From: Methanomicrobiales archaeon
Lineage (GTDB): Archaea; Halobacteriota; Methanomicrobia; Methanomicrobiales; Methanospirillaceae
DNA length: 6,523 nt
Direction of reading: 5' to 3'
Assembly (NCBI GenBank): GCA_012798365.1
Contig: JAAZNH010000141.1
Location: 1 to 6,523, forward strand
The position numbers and the translations under genes were made by a program. Shown piece by piece: positions 5,179 to 6,523 of the stretch; positions within the stretch are counted from its first letter, which is position 1; each line of letters begins with the position of its first letter. The notes under the pieces were generated by a model. The model was not told where the DNA came from. It made no database searches and was given only the letters and a program-made list of their open reading frames with translations.

Positions 5179-6471
5179 ATGCCCGATACCGAAGACCCCT
5201 CAACCGGATTGTTTAAAAAATACCTTACCAATAACAGGATATTCAAAGACCGGGAAGTTCTCCGGCATTCGTACCGCCCCCAGATCCTGCCGCACCGGAA
5301 ACCCCAGATTGATGAAGTTGCCTCCATCCTTGCCCCCTCATTGAGAAATGAAACCCCCTCAAACATTCTCATCTATGGAAAAACAGGTACGGGAAAAACC
5401 GCCTGTGTCCGGTATGTGGGTTCTGAACTTGAGAAGGCCAGCTCTAAAATGGGAACCCTTTGCCGCATTGTACACTTGAACTGTGAGGTTATTGATACCC
5501 AGTATCGGGTTCTTGCCCAGATTGCTAAGTGTCTGGATGTACCGGATGAAGTTGCAAGCGATAAGACCCGTACCCACATTCCGATGACCGGGTGGCCAAC
5601 GGACCAGGTGTACGCAGAACTGAAGAACCAGCTGGAAGCTGGCGGGGGAGTACTTGTCATCGTCCTTGATGAAATCGATAAACTCGTAAAGAAAAGTGGC
5701 GATGACACCCTCTATAACCTGACCCGTATCAATTCCGATCTCAAAAACTCCAAGGTCAGCATCATTGGCATCTCTAACGACCTGAGTTTTAAAGATTTCC
5801 TTGATCCGCGGGTTCTCTCCTCCCTCTCTGAAGAAGAAATTGTGTTCCCACCCTATAACGCCCCGCAGCTGGTGGATATCCTTGCCCAGCGCGCAGAGGG
5901 GGCCTTTATGCCGGGGGCCATCGCTGATGGTGTTATTCCTCTGTGTTCTGCGCTTGCCGCCCAGGAGCATGGCGATGCGCGACGGGCACTGGATCTCTTC
6001 AGAATCTCGGGCGAACTGGCGGATCGTGACGACTCCCAGCAGGTTACCGAAGAGCATGTCAAACAGGCGCAGGCGAAGATCGAGACGGACAGCATGATTG
6101 AATGTATCGCCACGCTACCCACCCAGAGCAAGCTGATCCTCTTCTCCATGCTTGTCCTGGAGCAGCTTGGTCAGAATATCTTTACGAGCGGAGAAGTATC
6201 ACGTATATATCAGGATATTGCACCGGGCATTGAACTTGATGTTCTGACACACCGCCGGATCACTGACCTGATCTCCGAATTGAACATGCTGGGAGTTATC
6301 AACACCCGCGTGGTAAGTCGTGGGCGGTACGGCAGGACCAAGGAGATGTGGTTTGATTCCAACACGGGCAAGATCCGTGAGGTGGTACTCAAGGACCCGC
6401 GCCTGAACGGGCTTAAGGACCTTGATGTATCCAAGATGGAGGCCAAGTGGCCTAAAACCTGGTTCAGGTGA
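5179..6471 (+). CDS. cdc6: Orc1/Cdc6 replication initiator
   Basis: The product is 430 aa, typical for archaeal Orc1/Cdc6. It binds ORBs and loads the MCM helicase at the origin. The AAA+ parts are visible: Walker A GKTGTGKT (67-74), Walker B IVLDEID (161-167), sensor 1 GISND (197-201), likely arginine finger R211 in LDPRVLSSL, and sensor 2 GDARRALDL (265-273). A C-terminal winged helix spans about 315-400, with SGEVSRIY in the recognition region and a basic wing RGRYGRTKE (381-389). All key residues are present, so it should be an active initiator. The ATG at 5179 is preferred over an in-frame GTG at 5173 that adds only two codons; neither has a strong ribosome binding site. The gene lies immediately beside the ORB array, and ORB 3 at its promoter suggests it represses its own transcription (inferred). 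The next gene begins 6 nt after its stop. Confidence 0.95.
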   Translation: MPDTEDPSTGLFKKYLTNNRIFKDREVLRHSYRPQILPHRKPQIDEVASILAPSLRNETPSNILIYGKTGTGKTACVRYVGSELEKASSKMGTLCRIVHLNCEVIDTQYRVLAQIAKCLDVPDEVASDKTRTHIPMTGWPTDQVYAELKNQLEAGGGVLVIVLDEIDKLVKKSGDDTLYNLTRINSDLKNSKVSIIGISNDLSFKDFLDPRVLSSLSEEEIVFPPYNAPQLVDILAQRAEGAFMPGAIADGVIPLCSALAAQEHGDARRALDLFRISGELADRDDSQQVTEEHVKQAQAKIETDSMIECIATLPTQSKLILFSMLVLEQLGQNIFTSGEVSRIYQDIAPGIELDVLTHRRITDLISELNMLGVINTRVVSRGRYGRTKEMWFDSNTGKIREVVLKDPRLNGLKDLDVSKMEAKWPKTWFR

Positions 6472-6472
6472 T
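6466..6472 (+). promoter_or_regulatory. Strong ribosome binding site overlapping the cdc6 stop
   Basis: AGGTGAT is fully complementary to the usual archaeal 16S rRNA 3' end. It spans the cdc6 stop codon and lies 5 nt before ATG 6478, which fixes the start of the next gene and suggests translation coupled to cdc6. Confidence 0.8.
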
Positions 6473-6477
6473 TAGTA

Positions 6478-6523
6478 ATGGATGTAAAAGATCTCGAACT
6501 CCTCAGGATCCTTGAGGAGAACA
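6478..6523 (+). CDS. Start of an unidentified gene, possibly Lrp/AsnC-family regulator (partial)
   Basis: Only 15 codons are in the window: MDVKDLELLRILEEN. The start is well supported by AGGTGAT five nt upstream. The pattern MDxxDLxLLRxLEEN is typical of the first helix of Lrp/AsnC winged-helix regulators, where the helix-turn-helix would follow directly. Too little is visible to exclude another protein. In several euryarchaea the small subunit of DNA polymerase D lies after cdc6, but its N-terminus usually looks different. It is almost certainly cotranscribed with cdc6. Confidence 0.5.
   Translation, partial: MDVKDLELLRILEEN

Noticed and set aside
1..6523. CRISPR arrays, insertion sequences, tRNA or rRNA genes
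   Set aside because: No regularly spaced repeats, transposase-like frames, terminal repeats with target duplications, or cloverleaf patterns were seen in the window.

Overview
The window is archaeal and most likely comes from a methanogen of the Methanomicrobiales, for example a relative of Methanoregula or Methanoculleus. The lineage is an inference from gene content, moderate GC and overall protein look. The archaeal assignment is firm: the window carries RIO1, a Dim2-type KH protein, Hel308, the KEOPS subunit Cgi121 and Orc1/Cdc6. Ribosome binding sites of the GGTGA type also fit an archaeal 16S rRNA 3' end.

Layout, left to right. Positions 1-171 are the C-terminal end of a RIO1 protein kinase. 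After a 63-nt gap comes a two-KH-domain Dim2/Pno1-like protein (235-780), a second factor of small-subunit ribosome maturation. A 151-nt spacer with an origin-box-like motif leads to the DNA repair helicase Hel308 (932-3127), followed 5 nt later by the KEOPS tRNA-modification subunit Cgi121 (3133-3657). Positions 3658-4125 hold no convincing gene. They contain a GC-rich, self-complementary element (about 3861-4005) and two opposed terminator-like hairpins. MoaB (4614-4126, minus strand) converges on this region.

The most striking part is the AT-rich gap between moaB and cdc6 (4615-5178). It looks like a chromosomal replication origin. Three origin recognition boxes (ORBs) are readable by eye: one on the minus strand (4696-4719) and two on the plus strand (4905-4926 and 5091-5112). 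Two very AT-rich tracts lie between them, and a 22-bp near-perfect palindrome sits just before the second box. The third box abuts the likely TATA box of the initiator gene cdc6 (5179-6471), which suggests autoregulation. The gene after cdc6 starts 6 nt past its stop with a strong ribosome binding site. It runs off the window and begins like an Lrp/AsnC-type regulator.

The genes form two functional groups. On the left are ribosome maturation (RIO1, Dim2), fork repair (Hel308) and tRNA t6A modification (Cgi121). On the right are the origin and its initiator, with moaB as an apparently unrelated neighbour. A further ORB-like sequence at 896-915, just before hel308, hints that the initiator might also bind there. 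No mobile element, CRISPR array, tRNA or rRNA gene was recognised. The origin is a fine example of a known class rather than a new system. The less explained signals are the ORB-like site at hel308, the palindrome in the origin and the structured element at 3861-4005.
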